Shown: piece by piece, positions 61,658 to 64,000 of the stretch
Numbering within the stretch: the first letter of the stretch is position 1
Layout of the letters: each line of letters opens with the position of its first letter
Source: an uncultured Prevotella sp.
Lineage (GTDB): Bacteria > Bacteroidota > Bacteroidia > Bacteroidales > Bacteroidaceae
Assembly: GCA_934254985.1 (NCBI GenBank)
Contig: CAKQMS010000005.1
Location: 61,144-125,143 of the forward strand
Reading direction: 5' to 3'
DNA length: 64,000 bases
The notes under the pieces: generated by a model
The model's input: only the letters and a program-made list of their open reading frames with translations
Database searches by the model: none
What the model was told of the DNA's origin: nothing
Made by a program: the position numbers and the translations under genes

Positions 61658-61951
61658 ATGGATGCCAATGAGAAGACTTTAACAGCTTTTACCACTCGCG
61701 TAAGACAGATGATACTCCAATATTCAGACTTGAAGAAGGAGAATTCTGAGCTTTATGCTATGGTTGACGAACGCGATGCCCAAATCAAGGACTTGCAAAA
61801 GAAGTTGGAGCAGGCTGATAGGGAATATCAGTTGCTAAAGATGGCAAAGATGCTCGAAGTAACTGATGGAGACATGGAGTCTGCACAGAAGCGAGTAGCT
61901 AAGCTAATCAGGGATGTCAATAAATGTATCACGCTGTTAAGCGACAAATGA
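61658..61951 (+). CDS. ZapB-like coiled-coil division protein
   Basis: A 97-residue protein, almost entirely coiled coil (LKKENSELYAMVDERDAQIKDLQKK region). Its stop codon overlaps the zapA start in an ATGA junction, so the two are translationally coupled. Its size, heptad pattern and position before zapA support a ZapB-like role in Z-ring organisation. The last 35 residues (AQKRVAKLIRDVNKCI) resemble a helical membrane- or partner-binding tail. Identity is inferred from context more than sequence. Confidence 0.68.
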   Translation: MDANEKTLTAFTTRVRQMILQYSDLKKENSELYAMVDERDAQIKDLQKKLEQADREYQLLKMAKMLEVTDGDMESAQKRVAKLIRDVNKCITLLSDK

Positions 61952-62262
61952 CACTAAAGATGGCTGAAGAGAACAAAGAAAAACTAAACATAAGATTGTT
62001 TGTCTACGATATGGAGATGCCGCTAAGATGTGATCGAAGCGACGAAGAATATTATCGTAAGGCAGGTAAACTTATAACCGAAACCTTGAATACTTATTAC
62101 TCTTATTTCAAAGGAAAGAAGAGTGATAAGGAGATATTGTATGCTGCTCTTATCGATATCGCTATTAGATATGAGAAAGAGGCTGGGCATAATGACCTTG
62201 GACCGGTGACAGATATTCTTTCGAAGTTGACTTCAGAAATCGAAGATGTCCTGAAGAAATAA
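61948..62262 (+). CDS. zapA: Cell division protein ZapA
   Basis: The start is chosen at the ATG at 61948, which overlaps the upstream TGA. The product is 104 residues, matching the ZapA family. It has [22 protein letters not shown], in which the family shows an IxGxxYxL-like strand and R-x3-EE, followed by a long helix ([15 protein letters not shown]) and a C-terminal helix. ZapA crosslinks FtsZ filaments at midcell. It lies between the coiled-coil partner and RNase Y genes. Confidence 0.82.
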   Translation: MTLKMAEENKEKLNIRLFVYDMEMPLRCDRSDEEYYRKAGKLITETLNTYYSYFKGKKSDKEILYAALIDIAIRYEKEAGHNDLGPVTDILSKLTSEIEDVLKK

Positions 62263-62296
62263 AGAATATCCACATATTTATATAAATGAACAATCA

Positions 62297-63835
62297 ATGA
62301 CACTTTTTATTATTATTACAGCCATAGTAGGACTTCTGCTTGGAGGTCTTGGGGGCTACTCTCTTTTCCGATATGTTATTACCGGAAAATATAATCAAAT
62401 GGTTGAGGCTGCCAAAAAGGAAGCTGATGTTATAAAGGAGAAAAAACTCCTTGAAGTAAAGGAGAAGTTCCTTAACAAGAAAAGCGAACTTGAAAAGGAG
62501 GTTCAGCAGCGCAACCAGAAAATTCAACAGAGTGAAAACCGCTTGAAGCAGCGTGAGATTTCTCTTAATCAGCGTCAGGAAGAACTTGGACGTCGTAAGC
62601 AGGAAGTTGAGCAAAACCAACAGCGTATTGACAACGAGAAAAAACTCATCGCTATTAAGCAGGAGGAACTCGACAAAATGCAGAATCAGGAGCGCGAGAA
62701 ACTTGAAGAGCTCTCTGGTCTTAGTGCAGAAGAGGCAAAGAATCGTTTGGTAGAAAGCTTGAAGGATGAAGCTAAGACTGCAGCATCAAGCTATATCAAC
62801 GAAATCATGGACGAGGCTAAGCTTAACGCTAATGCTCAGGCTAAGAAAATCGTTATCCAGACTATTCAGCGTGTTGCCACTGAAACAGCTATCGAAAACT
62901 CAGTTAGCGTATTCCATATTGATAATGATGAGGTAAAGGGACGCATCATCGGTCGTGAGGGTAGAAATATTCGTGCTATCGAGGCTGCAACTGGAGTTGA
63001 AATCGTTGTTGATGATACTCCTGAGGCTATCGTTATCTCAGCATTCGACCCTGTACGTCGTGAGGTTTGTCGTTTGGCTCTTCATCAGCTTGTTGCCGAT
63101 GGTCGTATCCATCCTGCTCGTATCGAAGAGGTTGTTGCTAAGGTTAAGAAGCAACTCGACAATGAGATTATCGAAACAGGTAAGCGTACTGCTATCGACC
63201 TTGGTATTCATGGATTGCATCCAGAACTTATCCGTATCATTGGTAAGATGAAGTACAGAAGTTCTTATGGTCAGAACCTCTTGCAGCATGCTCGTGAAAC
63301 TGCCAACCTCTGTGCCGTTATGGCATCGGAGTTGGGATTGAATCCAAAGAAGGCAAAGCGTGCAGGATTGTTGCATGATATTGGTAAGGTGCCTGATGAG
63401 GAGAGCGAATTGCCACACGCACTCTATGGAGCCAAGATAGCTGAGAAGTATAAGGAAAAGCCTGACATCTGTAATGCTATTGGTGCTCACCATGACGAAA
63501 TGGAGATGAACACTCTTCTTGCTCCTATCGTACAGGTTTGTGATGCTATCTCTGGTGCTCGTCCTGGTGCACGTCGTGAGATTGTTGAGGCTTACATCAA
63601 GCGTCTTAATGATCTTGAAGCAATAGCAATGAGCTATCCTGGTGTTACTAAGACATATGCAATTCAGGCTGGTCGTGAGCTCCGTGTTATCGTAGGCGCA
63701 GATAAGATGACAGACGAGGAGACAGAGAACTTGAGTGGTGAGATTGCTACAAAGATTCAGAACGAGATGACTTATCCTGGACAGGTTAAGATCACCGTAA
63801 TCCGTGAGACTCGTTCGGTAGCTTATGCTAAGTAA
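62297..63835 (+). CDS. rny: Ribonuclease Y
   Basis: A 512-residue membrane-anchored endoribonuclease that starts mRNA decay. The order is one N-terminal membrane helix (about 3-25), a long charged coiled coil (about 30-190), a KH domain ([16 protein letters not shown] and following) and an HD domain with His360-Asp361 in [10 protein letters not shown] plus [11 protein letters not shown]. Its length and order match the family. It begins 34 bp after zapA in the same operon and is followed by a strong terminator. Confidence 0.96.
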   Translation: MTLFIIITAIVGLLLGGLGGYSLFRYVITGKYNQMVEAAKKEADVIKEKKLLEVKEKFLNKKSELEKEVQQRNQKIQQSENRLKQREISLNQRQEELGRRKQEVEQNQQRIDNEKKLIAIKQEELDKMQNQEREKLEELSGLSAEEAKNRLVESLKDEAKTAASSYINEIMDEAKLNANAQAKKIVIQTIQRVATETAIENSVSVFHIDNDEVKGRIIGREGRNIRAIEAATGVEIVVDDTPEAIVISAFDPVRREVCRLALHQLVADGRIHPARIEEVVAKVKKQLDNEIIETGKRTAIDLGIHGLHPELIRIIGKMKYRSSYGQNLLQHARETANLCAVMASELGLNPKKAKRAGLLHDIGKVPDEESELPHALYGAKIAEKYKEKPDICNAIGAHHDEMEMNTLLAPIVQVCDAISGARPGARREIVEAYIKRLNDLEAIAMSYPGVTKTYAIQAGRELRVIVGADKMTDEETENLSGEIATKIQNEMTYPGQVKITVIRETRSVAYAK

Positions 63836-63865
63836 ACGTATACTACATATACATATATTTATAAT

Positions 63866-63902
63866 AAAAGGCAAGGTGAATTAATCATCTTGCCTTTTTT
63901 AT
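63866..63902. terminator. Terminator after rny (bidirectional)
   Basis: AAAAGGCAAGGTGA (63866-63879) pairs with TCATCTTGCCTTTT (63885-63898) with one G-U pair. TTTATT follows on the plus strand, and the minus-strand flank is TATTATAAA. Confidence 0.85.
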
Positions 63903-63936
63903 TATTCTTTATCTAATTCTTTATATCAATAGTTCG

Positions 63937-64000
63937 TTAAAATTTGATATAAAGGCTAAGCAGTTTTACGCTGCCAGCCAAAGAGTTCTTTGACAGTATG
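63937..64000 (-). CDS. Possible C-terminal end of a convergent gene (partial)
   Basis: On the minus strand a frame is open from the right edge for 20 codons and ends ILSKNSLAGSVKLLSLYIKF-stop. The alternating hydrophobic pattern and terminal Phe are typical of an outer-membrane beta-barrel. The terminator at 63866-63902 would suit a convergent gene. The fragment is too short for a firm call. Confidence 0.35.
   Translation of the reverse strand, partial: ILSKNSLAGSVKLLSLYIKF

Noticed and set aside
62263..62296. 6S RNA next to zapA
   Set aside because: In other bacteria 6S RNA often neighbours zapA, but the gap to rny is only 34 bp, too short for it.

Overview
The window looks like a chromosome segment from a gut-type Bacteroidales bacterium, most likely Prevotella/Segatella. 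It has moderately low GC, adjacent SusC and SusD homologues, lipoproteins with LES-like acidic starts, many secreted proteins with type IX secretion-like C-termini, LytS/LytTR signalling, and promoters that match the Bacteroidetes consensus TTTG-N19/20-TAnnTTTG. This assignment rests on gene content only. No rRNA, tRNA, CRISPR array, phage or insertion sequence was recognised.

Layout. 1-1.6 kb: the end of a probable glycosyltransferase and a GH57 alpha-amylase-like protein that seems to lack its catalytic residues. 1.7-4.7 kb: a TPR lipoprotein/LytS-type sensor kinase and a LytTR regulator. 5-22.8 kb: a pectin (homogalacturonan) utilisation region with a GH28, an SGNH-esterase/NodB-deacetylase fusion, a SusC-SusD-beta-helix lipoprotein operon, two small secreted proteins, a PL1 pectate lyase and a GH28-GH105 fusion. 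Together these could de-acetylate, cleave, bind, import and trim pectin fragments. 22.8-26 kb: a candidate small RNA, a four-helix-bundle protein, an ECF-type sigma factor, rpe and a 41-residue ORF. 26.2-33.4 kb: a complete trp operon (trpL-D-C-F-A-B-E-G) with a Trp-Trp-Trp leader peptide and attenuator. 33.4-45.1 kb: secreted proteins (subtilase, Omp28-like, two large beta-rich proteins and an SH3-like protein) plus a frameshifted kinase-like gene. 46-50 kb: the lysE-DUF4924-rfbD-prfC operon. 50-55.1 kb: a ROK sugar kinase, a ClC channel, a Sua5/YrdC protein and fmt. 55.2-60.7 kb: an exopolysaccharide block (glycosylphosphotransferase, rfbA, Wzc-like kinase, HAD). 60.9-63.8 kb: an unknown protein, a ZapB-like coiled coil, ZapA and RNase Y.

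The items most worth a second look are a compact intergenic sRNA candidate with a textbook promoter and terminator (23077-23188), short tandem repeats that repeatedly begin at stop codons, 22-bp-period arrays at 51.36-51.54 kb, the inactive-looking GH57 with a histone-like tail, the frameshifted kinase-like gene, and three ACAGGAAAC boxes in the leader of the GH28-GH105 gene.
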